Positions 1-9,740 of a stretch of 64,000 nucleotides of DNA are shown here, in pieces. The stretch's first letter is position 1. Every line of letters starts with the position of its first letter. Both the position numbers and the translations under genes were made by a program. The DNA is from Rubellicoccus peritrichatus (GTDB lineage Bacteria > Verrucomicrobiota > Verrucomicrobiia > Opitutales > Cerasicoccaceae): assembly GCF_033100135.1 (NCBI RefSeq), contig NZ_CP136920.1, positions 4,707,001-4,771,000 on the forward strand, in the 5' to 3' direction. The notes below the pieces were generated by a model, which searched no databases, was not told the DNA's origin, and was given only the letters and a program-made list of their open reading frames with translations.

Positions 1-1
1 A

Positions 2-364
2 CAAGGCGGAGTGCGAGACTGCACCATCCGGGGCAACGTTTTTGAAAACGGAAACTTCGGCCCACTGGAATGGGGCACCGGAGTGATCGAAGTGCGTGCG
101 GGAATCGAAGACGAATTCAAGCCTAGTAGCCGCTACAATCAAAACATCACCATTGAGGATAACACCTTCATCCTCTTTGACCGGAATGCAGTGGTTCGGA
201 CATTCTCTGTCGATGGACTCACTATCCGCAACAACACGATTATATACTCCGAAGCCTATCCAAATCGGGGACTCAAAGACGAACTCTTTGATATTTCATA
301 CAGCGACAACGTCGTGATCGAAAACAATAAAGTTCAAGAGCTACCAGAAAATCTGACCGAGTAG
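2..364 (+). CDS. Right-handed parallel beta-helix protein, C-terminal fragment
   Basis: The reading frame is already open at the left edge, so this is only the last 120 residues of a larger protein. It shows repeated short asparagine-rich rungs (NITIEDNTF, GLTIRNNTI, NVVIENNKV) about 22-25 residues apart, the signature of a right-handed parallel beta-helix as in pectate-lyase-like folds. The pairing of an ENNTF-LFD rung with a VDGLTIRNN rung resembles the end of GH110-type alpha-galactosidases, but the catalytic part lies outside the window, so the enzyme class is a guess. A secreted carbohydrate-active role is likely from the fold and from the sugar genes that follow. Confidence 0.75.
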   Translation, partial: QGGVRDCTIRGNVFENGNFGPLEWGTGVIEVRAGIEDEFKPSSRYNQNITIEDNTFILFDRNAVVRTFSVDGLTIRNNTIIYSEAYPNRGLKDELFDISYSDNVVIENNKVQELPENLTE

Positions 365-716
365 ACTGAAATATAATCACGGATTCTTTCACTGACAGAA
401 GCATTGATGTAAACCCCTACGCCGCCGAACTTTCTGATAGCTTTAGCATGGCTGCATCCAGCTGAGCACAAGTACGGATAATACAAACCAATACTACGTC
501 TAAAAGAACCGTAGCGGTCTCAATATGGAATCAAACTGCGGCTTTAGGAACTAATCGATATGATTATGATGAAGGCAAAGCCTGTGAGCTCAGACATCAA
601 GCTATAGCCAATGAAGTCTTTCTTCTTGAATGTAGACCTTAGACTCCGGTTAGCAGAGCGTAAGTATAACCTTGATCAATAGAGAGGACCGAGATTTTTC
701 TCTCGTGATTTGAGCC
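365..716. other. Intergenic region, no gene seen
   Basis: This 352-bp stretch lies between two convergent genes. It has stops in all frames and no recognisable RNA gene. A weak hairpin (about 685-705, GAGAG...CTCTC around an A/T-rich loop) could end transcription of the minus-strand gene, but it is not convincing. Confidence 0.5.
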
Positions 717-2609
717 TTAGCCACACTTTGCAAGGATGGCATTCAATTCGTTCGTAATATCCGTATCGTTTAGTATCGGCTCTGTTTTCCACTTGATTAT
801 CCATTGGATGTTGGAAGGAGGCTCCTCGTAAACAGTGAGCAGTGAGAGCTTTGTTTTCTTATCCGGCGCATTTTGAATAGCTCGAGCCCAGGCCTCGACT
901 TTGTTCATATCGTCGGACAACGTAACGTGACCGCCAGTCAACGTCCGCTTAATTTGATCCACAGCAAATTCACGTTTTTCCGGAAGCTTGTTAGCAACTT
1001 CAGACCATACATCGATAACGAGCACAGAAGCCCATCGACTCAGCGTGCGCGTGCATAAATCATTGAGAGGAGACTCTAAATCGAGCGCGTGTTCTTTGAG
1101 GTAATTCAGGCTCTCTTCACTATCAATTCCATCAAGGATAACAATAAAACGCTCGCGATCCTCGCTCGTCTCCGCGGAGTACAGCGCAGGTTTAAAGTAG
1201 TCGCGCCAAAGAGCAGACCCTGCGCGCAGATTCTGGCAGAGACGTTTCAAGCTCCGTTGAGCAGATCGATTTACCGAATCCCCCCTGCCAACTAATTTCA
1301 CCATGAGACCAACAGATTCAAGATCACCGATCGTCTCCAGTGATTTGAATAACTCATTGCTTAATTTTTTGTCAGACTCTTCAAAAAGCAAACGATTGAT
1401 CAATGCATTAGCACCCGGAGTGTTTCGAAGCGTTACCACTTTCAGTGCAGCGATCCGATCATCCACATCGCTGCCATTCTCGAGAGTTTCCATCGCCTTC
1501 CTATCAGCACTGGGAGCTTGCAGCCGAGAGAGAGCGTCGCCCACGACTCTGTTTTTTGGGTTGGACTGAAAAATCTCGTAGATGGGTTCAAAGCTCGCGT
1601 CACTTCCAATATCCCCAAGCGCATCGATGAGCCAATTGCGATAATTCGAGTCTCCCGTGGATGCGAGTGCTTCAAGAACCAAGCCCTCATACTCATTCAG
1701 GCCTGATTGAGCGAAAGCACTAGCCATAAGCACCTGGTCTTCAGCGCTTGCCGAAGGAAAATCATCCGCCAATGCCTCAAGCAATCCTTCGCGACCAGAC
1801 TCGGCTGCTAAAATGATGATCTGAGAACGTGCTATCGACTCGTCAGTAGCCAAGAGAGTCTCTAACTCGCGTTCAGCCAGATCTTCGTCGAGCGAGACGA
1901 GCTGGCTGAACGCCTCCACCTTGATTGAAGGTGCACTCGCGTCCGCGAATAGCTTGGCGACAAGTGCGGCATCAGGGCCTGTATCGAGAAGTGCACTTTC
2001 AACAGCAAGTTGTGCAGATCCACCGTTTGCGTAGGCGGCCTTTAGTGCAAACTGGGCATCCTCGGCACCAATTCGACCAAGGGCACTTGCTGCCGCACTC
2101 ACGAGCTCTGCATTATCTGACTCCAGATAAGGCACAATAATTGCCACAGCTCTTGGCTCCTTGCGATACGCCAACAAGTCGAATATCGCCGCAGTGTCGA
2201 TGTCCGAAGGCGAAGCACGAAGAGCGAGCGCGAGCGAAGAGACCGCTTTTTCACCTGGAATCGCCGCAAGCGATCTCCGGGCGCCGTCGCGGAGCTTCAG
2301 ATCGGCATCCTGCAGGTAGGCTGAAAGCGCATCGACCGACTTTTCCGTACCAAAGAGCTCCAGTAGATGCATGAGAAACAAACGGCGCTGAACAGGCAGC
2401 TCGGACGGTAGAGATGTAGCGACAGCGTCCTCAATTGCGTCGCGCTCTGAACCTTCCGCTCCAGCGAACATCGCTGTAAGGTCGTCACGAAGCTGTGCCT
2501 CATTCTCATATTCAACAGACGTAAATGCCTGAAGCTTAGAATCGATCTCAGCACCGTTCGCAGTAATCACAGCAAGGATCAAAGGGAGAAAAATACAAAT
2601 TCTTTTCAT
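717..2609 (-). CDS. Secreted HEAT-repeat protein
   Basis: A 630-residue protein with an N-terminal signal peptide (residues 1-19, hydrophobic LPLILAVITA core, cut near NGA-E). Most of the rest is a run of HEAT/PBS-lyase-type helical pairs of about 30 residues, rich in alanine and leucine (for example AAASALGRIGAEDAQ near residue 175), extending to about residue 470. Such alpha-solenoids are binding scaffolds, and no catalytic motif is visible. It starts 35 bp after the oxidoreductase gene on the same strand, so the two are probably co-transcribed. In Verrucomicrobia and Planctomycetes, secreted HEAT proteins often sit beside Gfo/Idh/MocA dehydrogenases. Its partner is unknown. Confidence 0.8.
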   Translation of the reverse strand: MKRICIFLPLILAVITANGAEIDSKLQAFTSVEYENEAQLRDDLTAMFAGAEGSERDAIEDAVATSLPSELPVQRRLFLMHLLELFGTEKSVDALSAYLQDADLKLRDGARRSLAAIPGEKAVSSLALALRASPSDIDTAAIFDLLAYRKEPRAVAIIVPYLESDNAELVSAAASALGRIGAEDAQFALKAAYANGGSAQLAVESALLDTGPDAALVAKLFADASAPSIKVEAFSQLVSLDEDLAERELETLLATDESIARSQIIILAAESGREGLLEALADDFPSASAEDQVLMASAFAQSGLNEYEGLVLEALASTGDSNYRNWLIDALGDIGSDASFEPIYEIFQSNPKNRVVGDALSRLQAPSADRKAMETLENGSDVDDRIAALKVVTLRNTPGANALINRLLFEESDKKLSNELFKSLETIGDLESVGLMVKLVGRGDSVNRSAQRSLKRLCQNLRAGSALWRDYFKPALYSAETSEDRERFIVILDGIDSEESLNYLKEHALDLESPLNDLCTRTLSRWASVLVIDVWSEVANKLPEKREFAVDQIKRTLTGGHVTLSDDMNKVEAWARAIQNAPDKKTKLSLLTVYEEPPSNIQWIIKWKTEPILNDTDITNELNAILAKCG

Positions 2610-2644
2610 ATACTTTTAAATAGGAGTTTGAAGAAAAGGTCTCG

Positions 2645-3931
2645 CTACACCGGTAGCTCATATCCAACTCGACGAGGTCGATCCTGCCAGCGAGCTGCAT
2701 CCTCATCCCCGACAATCTGTTCGCTCACCGGGTCCCACTGAATCGGCCTATCAAGACGCTCACATATTGTTGCCAATTGGCAGACCGTCGCAGTACGGTG
2801 ACCCACCGTTGCCGGGCAAATCGGCTTCTTCCTCAATTTGATTGAGTCCAACCAATTCCCCAAATGTCCTCCGTTAACTCGGTAGAGCTGAGTATCCGAC
2901 GATCCAAGAGGTCGACTTGCCAGATCTGCTGGAGTTGTGTCGATTCGCCCTCCCCGACTGACCATGACTTCGCCCTCAGTACCAATAAAACGAATCATGT
3001 GCCCCTTTCGATCTGGGTGCTCACGGACGACACGCACACCATCCTCGTATTCAAAATACTGATACGGAGAACCCTCGTATCCTTTGGGATAGAACTTAAC
3101 CGGACCAGAATCATCCCGACCAAGTGCCCATTGAATAATGTCGTAATGATGCGCCCCCCAATCCCCGTTCTTTCTGGAACCATATTCCCAGAAACAGCGC
3201 CAACCCCCACCGTAATTGCCCATCACACGATTTTCGAAATAGGGTTCCCAAGGTGCGGGCCCGAGCCACTTATCGTAGTTGAAACCTTCCGGGATCGGTT
3301 GCTCGGCTTCGATGACAGGAGGAAGGAAGTCTCCAAATCCTGTGTAAATTTCTTTGATCTCTCCGATCCATCCATTCCGTACAATCTCAGCGGCTTTACG
3401 AAATGAGCGTTCGGAGCGCTGTTGCGAACCGACTTGAAGAATCGTGCCATACCGTGCTTCCGCCGCAACCATAGCCTTACCCTCTTCGATCGTAAGCGTC
3501 ATCGGCTTTTCCACATAAACATCCTTACCCGCACGCATGGCTGCAAGAGAGATCGCCGCGTGCCAATGGTCCGGAGTGACGATGACAACTGCGTCGACCG
3601 ACGGATCATTTACAATGTCTTCATAATCCGGAGTGGCTGCGATATCGGAATAGCCAAAACTCTTGAGCTTCTCAACAGCCGACTTAAGCGCCCATTCCTT
3701 CACATCGCAAACGTAGGTCGGCTGCACGTCCGGACTGCCCGCCATGCCTACAATTCCCTGCATTTGGAGGCCGAAGCCAATAAAGCCAATATTAATTCTA
3801 CTGTTCGGTCCGACATGCCCATTCACGCCAAGCGTTTCCGCCCGAAGGATCATTGGAGCCGACAGAAATGCCGCTCCGGCAGCAGCACCAGTCTTTAGAA
3901 AATCACGGCGTGATTGAGTAGATTTTTTCAT
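2645..3931 (-). CDS. TAT-exported Gfo/Idh/MocA-family oxidoreductase
   Basis: A 428-residue NAD(P)-dependent sugar-dehydrogenase-type protein. The N-terminus has a twin-arginine signal (RRDFLK, residues 8-13) followed by an alanine-rich hydrophobic stretch, so it is exported folded with its cofactor. The Rossmann glycine motif GFIGFG lies near residues 49-54 and the family motif EKP at 141-143 (VYVEKPMTL). The C-terminal half has the usual alpha/beta oxidoreductase domain with an HHYD element. It likely oxidises, reduces or isomerises a sugar in the periplasm; the substrate cannot be read from the sequence. The HEAT-repeat gene follows after 35 bp. Confidence 0.9.
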   Translation of the reverse strand: MKKSTQSRRDFLKTGAAAGAAFLSAPMILRAETLGVNGHVGPNSRINIGFIGFGLQMQGIVGMAGSPDVQPTYVCDVKEWALKSAVEKLKSFGYSDIAATPDYEDIVNDPSVDAVVIVTPDHWHAAISLAAMRAGKDVYVEKPMTLTIEEGKAMVAAEARYGTILQVGSQQRSERSFRKAAEIVRNGWIGEIKEIYTGFGDFLPPVIEAEQPIPEGFNYDKWLGPAPWEPYFENRVMGNYGGGWRCFWEYGSRKNGDWGAHHYDIIQWALGRDDSGPVKFYPKGYEGSPYQYFEYEDGVRVVREHPDRKGHMIRFIGTEGEVMVSRGGRIDTTPADLASRPLGSSDTQLYRVNGGHLGNWLDSIKLRKKPICPATVGHRTATVCQLATICERLDRPIQWDPVSEQIVGDEDAARWQDRPRRVGYELPV

Positions 3932-4018
3932 ATTTTGAAGACGAAAACCTTGGGTTGCATTACACTGCTTTGAGTCATAAACGGATAAAATAAAAAAATA
4001 TTAAAAAATACGAATACA

Positions 4019-4180
4019 CTACAGCCACGATGAGGTTTCCCTGCTAAAGCTTTTGGAAGAATAGCGAACGAGTCCTCCAATTGTCCAAACTTCGGTTGTG
4101 AGGAAATCTGCCATACACATTGTTGCCATGCGAGAGCGGACAAACTGCTTCAACAAAGCCTTCTTACTGATAGGAATTTG
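4019..4180 (-). pseudogene. Integrase/transposase catalytic-domain fragment
   Basis: In one minus-strand frame, this gap between two genes reads ...KALLKQFVRSRMATMCMADFLTTEVWTIGGLVRYS... before a stop. The DFLTTEVWT-GLVRY stretch closely resembles the first catalytic aspartate region of rve-type integrase core proteins (commonly DFFTVEVWT..GLVRYYVLF). The rest of the domain is missing downstream, where the frame runs into unrelated residues. Only a scrap of about 50 codons remains, overlapping no other gene. It may mark the site of an old insertion that separated the 259-residue gene from the oxidoreductase gene. Confidence 0.5.
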
Positions 4181-4229
4181 CTTTCTTACGCTGTCAGCCT
4201 CTGGGGTGAGGGTTGAATCTGAAGGTGAA

Positions 4230-5009
4230 TCAAGGAATCGCTGCAGGTGGGACATCTTTGTAGACGTTGACCAATGGACGTTTTGTATCGGGATCGAAGT
4301 AGGTGATAGCAAGGTCGCGTTTCCTGTCCGCGGCTTTCCAGCGAGTGCTACTGATGGGAACAAAGCCTTTGCGGCCCTGAAATTCGATCCGCACCTGGTA
4401 CATGTTGTAGTCATCCACCTGCTGGACCCGATCGACCATTTCGATTCCTCCAGGCTTTACCGTTTTCGCCTTTGCTCCGGCTTGTTCTCCAAGATGAAAG
4501 CGTACTGGAACTGGGGAAAGATTGAGGAGACGAACGTTTCCGTAAGGGAAAGCCTTAGGATCATCTTGCAAGGCAATTAGCTTGTATGGTTCAGAAGCAT
4601 TTTTTTCTGCAGGCAGGAATACAAATAGCACTTGGGAGACGCTGCTAGGAACGGTTGTCCTTGCTACGACACGGAACTTCGGTGACACGCCATCTGCGGA
4701 CAGACCGTCTTCCATCACAAAGATGGCCTGATTATCCCGAAGCATCATTCTCTCAGGCAGAGAGTATGTCGTGTAAAGCTTCACGGGAATCAAGCTCTGA
4801 CCGTCTGGGCCTAGCGCTTTCACCTCCTTGACGTCGTCTTGATGGCGAAAGCACAGAGTGCGGAAAGTAATCGTTCTCCCCTCCGCGCCCTCCGCGATTG
4901 GCTCTCCCAACAGAAACAATGCCATGGTCGCGGCGGTACACTTCAGTATCCTGGTGATGATCATATGAATAAATTCATTGAACGCGATAGTAGCCAATGA
5001 CCTGGTCAT
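4230..5009 (-). CDS. Secreted protein of unknown function, coupled to the giant PilX-like gene
   Basis: A 259-residue protein with a hydrophobic export segment (about residues 18-40). An internal ATG at 4964 would give a cleaner signal peptide (MIITRILK... ending in GEPIAEGAEG). The first ATG overlaps the stop of the upstream giant gene by four bases (ATGA), suggesting translational coupling. The mature part looks all-beta, with phrases such as YGNVRLLNLSPVPVRFHLGEQ, a pattern I associate with small uncharacterised proteins accompanying Verru_Chthon-type pilin cassettes. No catalytic motif is visible. It probably works with the product of the preceding gene at the cell surface. Confidence 0.75.
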   Translation of the reverse strand: MTRSLATIAFNEFIHMIITRILKCTAATMALFLLGEPIAEGAEGRTITFRTLCFRHQDDVKEVKALGPDGQSLIPVKLYTTYSLPERMMLRDNQAIFVMEDGLSADGVSPKFRVVARTTVPSSVSQVLFVFLPAEKNASEPYKLIALQDDPKAFPYGNVRLLNLSPVPVRFHLGEQAGAKAKTVKPGGIEMVDRVQQVDDYNMYQVRIEFQGRKGFVPISSTRWKAADRKRDLAITYFDPDTKRPLVNVYKDVPPAAIP

Positions 5010-8000
5010 ACTTCATCCGAATCCAACCACCGGAAGGAGACTATTTTGAAGCCGCGACCGAAATCTATGTTTTCCTGGCTACTCAGATCGGCTGGTGCTA
5101 CGTCGGGAGCATCCGCCGGATCGACGTATTCATGAACCCGTTGAACGACTGCTTCGCACCAGGCTTTGGCGACTACTTGATTGAGTCTACTAGTTTCTCC
5201 GTAGGCTCGAATCCTAAAAGTGTCCGAACGTGCTGACAAGGTTGTCCCAAGAGCGGAGAGAATGTCTCCCTGAGTGACGTATCCCGCCGCCCCGGCGGCG
5301 TATCCGGCAGCCCCGGCGAGGTTATCTTCAAGCATTGTCTCAGGAAAGGCGAAGTCATATTCTTCAATATCTTGAAGTTCAATGTTCTGAGAATCTTCAC
5401 TGAACATTTCGTTGATCCTACTGTTGTCGATCGCCTCTTGAAGCGGACCTTTAAGTGCTTCACGAGTGCTCCCATCGGGGTTTCTGTTGACGAATTCCGC
5501 CAGGGAAAGAAACGGCCCCCGTTCCTTGACAACGGCAACGATCGCATTAGCCAGATCGTCGATCTGATCATTGTCCAGAACTCTGAAACCCCGCCAGCGT
5601 TCCTCGCGAATGCTTTCGCCATCGGTTGCAGGTCCGACAGGGCGGCGGTGCCGAGGAAGCGGGTTTGTTGCCACCTCGCTAACGACTTCGCTATCTTCAC
5701 CCAAAGCGTCATAATATGACACCCCTCTTTGATTCAGTGAACCAAGAACTGCCTTCCAGGCGTTCACCGAAACGGAGTTGATATTGAACGGACCTTCCAG
5801 CCAAAGGTAGGCCGCGCTTTTGCGATAGAGCTCCGGATCTGAGGCCAACTGATTCGCCACTTCGGTGGGGTTGGCGTCGCTGGACAGTGATGGTGTCAGG
5901 CGTTCGTTGAACAGCGGCTTTTCGCCATTCATAAAGCGAGTCAACACCTCATCCAGATCGCCCTGCGAGCCTCCGAAAGCGGCACCATCGTAACCGCAAA
6001 TGGTGGAGAAGTAGTAGGAATCCCAAAGCTCGTTATTCGACAACCAAGTGTGATCGAGGTAGGCGTATTCTTGTTCCTCAGGCGTTGATCCCTGCCCCCC
6101 GGAATTTGATTCCTCTACCAAGGGCGTTGACACTGCGTTCTTCGGGATCAAAGGACTCGCCCATGACTCGCCTACAGTATATGTGAAATTAGGTAAATGT
6201 CCTGAGGAGGCGAGATTGGCGTGTCGAAGCTGGGCGATAGACTGAATCGGCAGCATGGGAATTTCGTGAATTGGAAACGCACGCACACCTGTCCCCAGAG
6301 AATGCCCGGTGAAAGCAAAGCCGCGATTCTTCTCGTCAATCTCGACTCCGCTTGAACTACGAACAGGCAGCAATGACGCTTCATAGGAATACACGGCCGG
6401 GTTTTCTATCTCAGGATCCAGCTTTGTGATGTATGAAGCCGGTGAATGGAATACTCCGGGCTTGGAGGGCGAACCGGAATCAAGGGTGGTCTTACTGCTC
6501 AAACTAAACAGCGCGAAGGGCCACGCATTAACGTAATCCCTGAAAGGGGTACCACTGGCCTCGTATAGCTCCAAAGCAGTCCGGGCGCGCTCCAAGCGAA
6601 CCGGATACTGATCGTCCCCGAGACGTCCGTGCGACAGGACCTCACTTAATGCATTAATGTCTCGATAGTGAAATTCGATTACCCCCGCAGGTTCAGTGTC
6701 TCCACTTGTGTTGATAATCAGATCCACCGTGACGGAGAAGCGACCATCGGAACTCTGTGGTTGCATAGGCTGAAAGCCAACATCAACCCTATCCCCCCCG
6801 CTCAAGGGCAATACGCCGTCTATCGGAGCATCAGCGGATCGCAACAGCGGTGGCACCAGCCAGTCAATGTCAAAGCCGACCCCTTCAGTATTCCAGCCAG
6901 GCGCCAGTTCCATGCCATCACTCAAGCTGTTCTCTCGGTTTCGCCAATCAAACATCGTACTGTAGTCATCATTAATTTCTTGCTGCCAGGACCAATCAGG
7001 AGTCACCGCCGTTCCAAACACCATAGTCTCGCCCGGCTGGATCACCATGGAAGAAGTAGCGCCCAAAGAGGAAACCAAATCGATCGTGAATTGCTGAGTC
7101 GTATTGGAGTTCTCATCATGGTTAGAGTTAAGCTGATTGAGCGGGGCAGGAGCATTCAGCTGGGGTTGCCCATTAACGTAGAATTGGAAACCAATTGGGA
7201 TGTCCGCAAAGGAGATTTTCAACCCTCGGAATTCGATCGGGAGATTGTGTGGATTATAGATCGTGACGATTGGGGAGTAAATCATATGCAGCATGTAATT
7301 CGTACCATCTCCTCGCAAGCCTGCGATATTGCCCGCCCATCCTCCGTGAGGGTCGCGCACTATAGCGGAAAACACTATCTCCAATTTCGTCAGCACCGGA
7401 ACAATCGCATGCCCCAGCGCCGGTGATGGACGGGCCTCAATATTTCCCTGCACCTCTTCGTAGGGCTGATGCCCAGCTGGCAAACGGGCTTGGGCCTGGT
7501 AGCCACCTTCATCGGTGGAGGTTGCTTCAATGTCTTTGTACAGTGTGGCATACTCCTGTAGAAGATCCCAGCGAGGATTGGCGGCAGCGCTATCGACGGA
7601 AAAATCTTCGTAAATTCCATTTCCAGCGTACTGGGAAGGCAGTGTCCCATCAAAGAGCACACTCAAATCATTTTTAAATCCGCCTCTGGCTACGTCGGTT
7701 AACAAACCGCGAGACCACGTGGTCAAATCGTGGTTGAACTCGCGAAGGTCCGGCGAGCCCTCAAGAGACTGTCCGCCGGACAACGTCAGCAACCGATCTT
7801 GCCCGGCGTCGGTCCACCATTTGAAACCATTATTTCCCAAATCATTGATGGCCTCGACGCCAAATCGTCTGGCTTCACCGAGGGCGGCCTGCAAACCAAT
7901 GTCCCCATACACGTTCTCGCTCGGGGTCAGATCGACTCGCGCCTTGGCGCCTTCATCCATAACAGCATAAGCGAAACCTCCAACTACTTCTCCATTGTTT

Positions 8001-8521
8001 CCACTGATCTCAAGAACATTGGCCCACAACTCCTGGCTAGAAGACATGTCCGGCCCTAGCGAACCTTCGCCTATTAAAAGCGCTGTAACTCCACCTGTCG
8101 TATCTGGAATTTGGCTCCCATCTTCCAAAGTACTTCTATTCGGGTGCGAAACCAGCCATCGAAGGAAATTGGCATCTGCATCTCCTGATGGGGAACGAGG
8201 GTTAGGCTCATGACTTCGCCAAACTCCTGTCAGAGCAGGCGAGGCGGTATCATCCACATACTGGCCAGAGGCTGTGATCCGCTGATCATGGCCCGCTGTT
8301 TCCTGTAACTGACCAAGCGCCACCTGAAGCCCCGCCAATGCATTCTGCTGGGCCTTCTCAATGTCCTGAGCGGTCTGTGTCGCCTGAGTCTCCAAGCCCA
8401 CGATCGCAGTTAGAGAAATCCCCAGTACCAAGAGGAAGGCCATCAACATTAAGGTGACCAATAGCGCGAAACCGCTTTTGGAGGAGGGGCGCCGCCGATT
8501 CTGCACGGAAGTTTTCGACAT
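5006..8521 (-). CDS. Giant PilX/GspK-like protein of Verru_Chthon cassette A type
   Basis: About 1171 residues from ATG 8521; an ATG three codons upstream at 8530 is also possible. I prefer 8521 because this start, not the upstream one, is preserved in the duplicated copy near 9573. The N-terminus is prepilin-like: a basic stretch, then KSGFALLVTLMLMAFLLVLG, a single membrane helix beginning after a glycine as in type IV pilin processing sites. A helical AQQNALAGLQVALGQLQ segment follows, typical of the large protein in the Verru_Chthon cassette. The C-terminal region has the GspK/PilX-like combination of DQIDDLANAIV and SLAEFVNR. It is probably a membrane-anchored component of a pseudopilus-like export or surface assembly. 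Confidence 0.75.
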   Translation of the reverse strand: MSKTSVQNRRRPSSKSGFALLVTLMLMAFLLVLGISLTAIVGLETQATQTAQDIEKAQQNALAGLQVALGQLQETAGHDQRITASGQYVDDTASPALTGVWRSHEPNPRSPSGDADANFLRWLVSHPNRSTLEDGSQIPDTTGGVTALLIGEGSLGPDMSSSQELWANVLEISGNNGEVVGGFAYAVMDEGAKARVDLTPSENVYGDIGLQAALGEARRFGVEAINDLGNNGFKWWTDAGQDRLLTLSGGQSLEGSPDLREFNHDLTTWSRGLLTDVARGGFKNDLSVLFDGTLPSQYAGNGIYEDFSVDSAAANPRWDLLQEYATLYKDIEATSTDEGGYQAQARLPAGHQPYEEVQGNIEARPSPALGHAIVPVLTKLEIVFSAIVRDPHGGWAGNIAGLRGDGTNYMLHMIYSPIVTIYNPHNLPIEFRGLKISFADIPIGFQFYVNGQPQLNAPAPLNQLNSNHDENSNTTQQFTIDLVSSLGATSSMVIQPGETMVFGTAVTPDWSWQQEINDDYSTMFDWRNRENSLSDGMELAPGWNTEGVGFDIDWLVPPLLRSADAPIDGVLPLSGGDRVDVGFQPMQPQSSDGRFSVTVDLIINTSGDTEPAGVIEFHYRDINALSEVLSHGRLGDDQYPVRLERARTALELYEASGTPFRDYVNAWPFALFSLSSKTTLDSGSPSKPGVFHSPASYITKLDPEIENPAVYSYEASLLPVRSSSGVEIDEKNRGFAFTGHSLGTGVRAFPIHEIPMLPIQSIAQLRHANLASSGHLPNFTYTVGESWASPLIPKNAVSTPLVEESNSGGQGSTPEEQEYAYLDHTWLSNNELWDSYYFSTICGYDGAAFGGSQGDLDEVLTRFMNGEKPLFNERLTPSLSSDANPTEVANQLASDPELYRKSAAYLWLEGPFNINSVSVNAWKAVLGSLNQRGVSYYDALGEDSEVVSEVATNPLPRHRRPVGPATDGESIREERWRGFRVLDNDQIDDLANAIVAVVKERGPFLSLAEFVNRNPDGSTREALKGPLQEAIDNSRINEMFSEDSQNIELQDIEEYDFAFPETMLEDNLAGAAGYAAGAAGYVTQGDILSALGTTLSARSDTFRIRAYGETSRLNQVVAKAWCEAVVQRVHEYVDPADAPDVAPADLSSQENIDFGRGFKIVSFRWLDSDEV

Positions 8522-8938
8522 ATAGTACATTATATCTTATCTCTCTTGATCACTTGTGTCAATCTTTGAAGTGTTTTGACGTCAGAGTTGCCAATAGTAT
8601 GATGATTCCATGCTCATAGAAGTTGTCAGCTGATAGACCTCCGCTCCTGCAGCGAGAAACGCACCAAGTCGTAACCAAAAAGCAAACCGCCCATGGCTGC
8701 AACCAGACTTAATTATCCTGATAAACTTTAAGCTATAAGGGGTATTCATTGATATTCCAACAAGTTCTGCCTCTGAACGAGGTTAGCATATAATAGCATA
8801 TCACGACCGTTCGAAACATAGCGTATTCGCTCTTTTAACATGGACTATCTTGTTTGATATATCCTGAGAAAAGTGTCCATGATCAATGTTCGCTTCGATC
8901 TTTACTTTCACTGTCAGTCCATGCACTTTCCCAGCGCC
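8454..8938. repeat. Left arm of a long imperfect inverted duplication
   Basis: This block is the reverse complement of 9162-9640. It contains the first codons and promoter region of the giant PilX-like gene, a decayed start of a sugar-porter gene (ATG at 8749 reading leftward) and a conserved 3-prime tail of an unknown reading frame. Runs of identity exceed 40 bp (for example around 8881-8925), broken by point differences and small indels. The sugar-porter start is more degraded here than in the right arm. Confidence 0.9.
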
Positions 8939-9161
8939 AAAAAGACATAGGTTCAAGTCTCCCATAGTTACTTTTCGTTTGAAATGCAGGGTAAGCAAAG
9001 CCGTGCCTTAGGGCCCGAGCCATTCCCTTTATTTGTGCTTAATGCGGCTAGATGCTTTGGCCGCATCATCAAAAATCGATGAAAATAGCAGGCGAATGGC
9101 TGTTACTAACTGATAACTGAAACTGAACTGACACTAATAGGAATTACTCGTGCCTTCTTGA
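8939..9161. other. Spacer between the inverted arms
   Basis: A 223-bp non-coding stretch. It has one modest hairpin (about 9044-9067, ATGCGGC...GCCGCAT) without a T-run. I see no gene and no transposase-like or recombinase-like reading frame, so the duplication cannot be explained by an element carried between the arms. Confidence 0.5.
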
Positions 9162-9640
9162 CGCCGGAAAAGTGCATGGACTGACAGTGAAAGTAAAGAT
9201 CGAAGCGAACATTGACCATGGACACTTTTCTCAGGATACATCAAACAAGATAGTCCATGTTAAAAGAGCGAATACGCTATGTTTCGAACGGTCGTGATGT
9301 GCTAGTATATGTCAGCCTCGTTTAGAGGTGGGACTTGTTGAAATATCAATGAATACCCCTTACAGCTTTAAGTTTATCTGGACGATCAGTCTGGCCGCAG
9401 CCATGGGCGGTTTGCTCTTTGGTTACGACTGGGTGCGTTTCTCGCCGCAGGAGCGGAGGTCTATCGGCTGACAACTTCTATGAGCATAGAATCATCATAC
9501 TATTGTAAATTCTGACGTCAAACACTCCAAAGATTGATACAAGCGATCAAGAAAGATAAGATATAATATATCTATGTCGAAAACTTCCGTGCAGAACCGG
9601 CGACGCCCCTCCTCCAAAGTGGTTTCGCGCTAGTGGTCAC
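9162..9640. repeat. Right arm of the inverted duplication
   Basis: The right arm ends in a truncated copy of the 5-prime end of the PilX-like gene: ATGTCGAAAACTTCC at about 9573, then about 20 codons including a frame shift near 9617, stopping sharply at 9640 where unrelated sequence begins. Before this it carries the upstream region, a 40-codon sugar-porter remnant, and the end of an unknown frame. The GH2-like gene starts 100 bp further on. Confidence 0.9.
9349..9471 (+). pseudogene. N-terminal remnant of an MFS sugar porter
   Basis: From ATG 9349 the frame reads 29 residues of a typical sugar:proton symporter start, including WTISLAAAMGGLLFGYDWV, the first transmembrane helix and the G-GYD motif of the sugar porter family. 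It then runs into unrelated codons and stops at 9471. The rest of the transporter is absent. A reading frame that ends with the stop at about 9295, just upstream, is also preserved in both inverted arms. The original arrangement was therefore probably an unknown gene followed by a sugar transporter. Confidence 0.75.
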
Positions 9641-9740
9641 TAATCTATTAAACGCTGTTTTACAGAATGCCGTCTCGTACTACTCAACTCATTGGAACAA
9701 ACAATCCCTAGAAACGATCTAATCCCGTAAACAGAAAAGT

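Noticed and set aside
4098-4580. 160-codon plus-strand frame
   Set aside because: Overlaps both the transposase scrap and the end of the secreted 259-residue protein on the other strand; no family character.
6668-7426. 252-codon frame antisense to the PilX-like gene
   Set aside because: Shadow frame: it lies wholly inside a longer gene with clear family features and has no protein-like composition.
8801-8998. 65-codon gene inside the left inverted arm
   Set aside because: Its tail is shared with the other arm and is best explained as the duplicated end of a lost gene; the N-terminal part lies in the non-repeated spacer and looks accidental.
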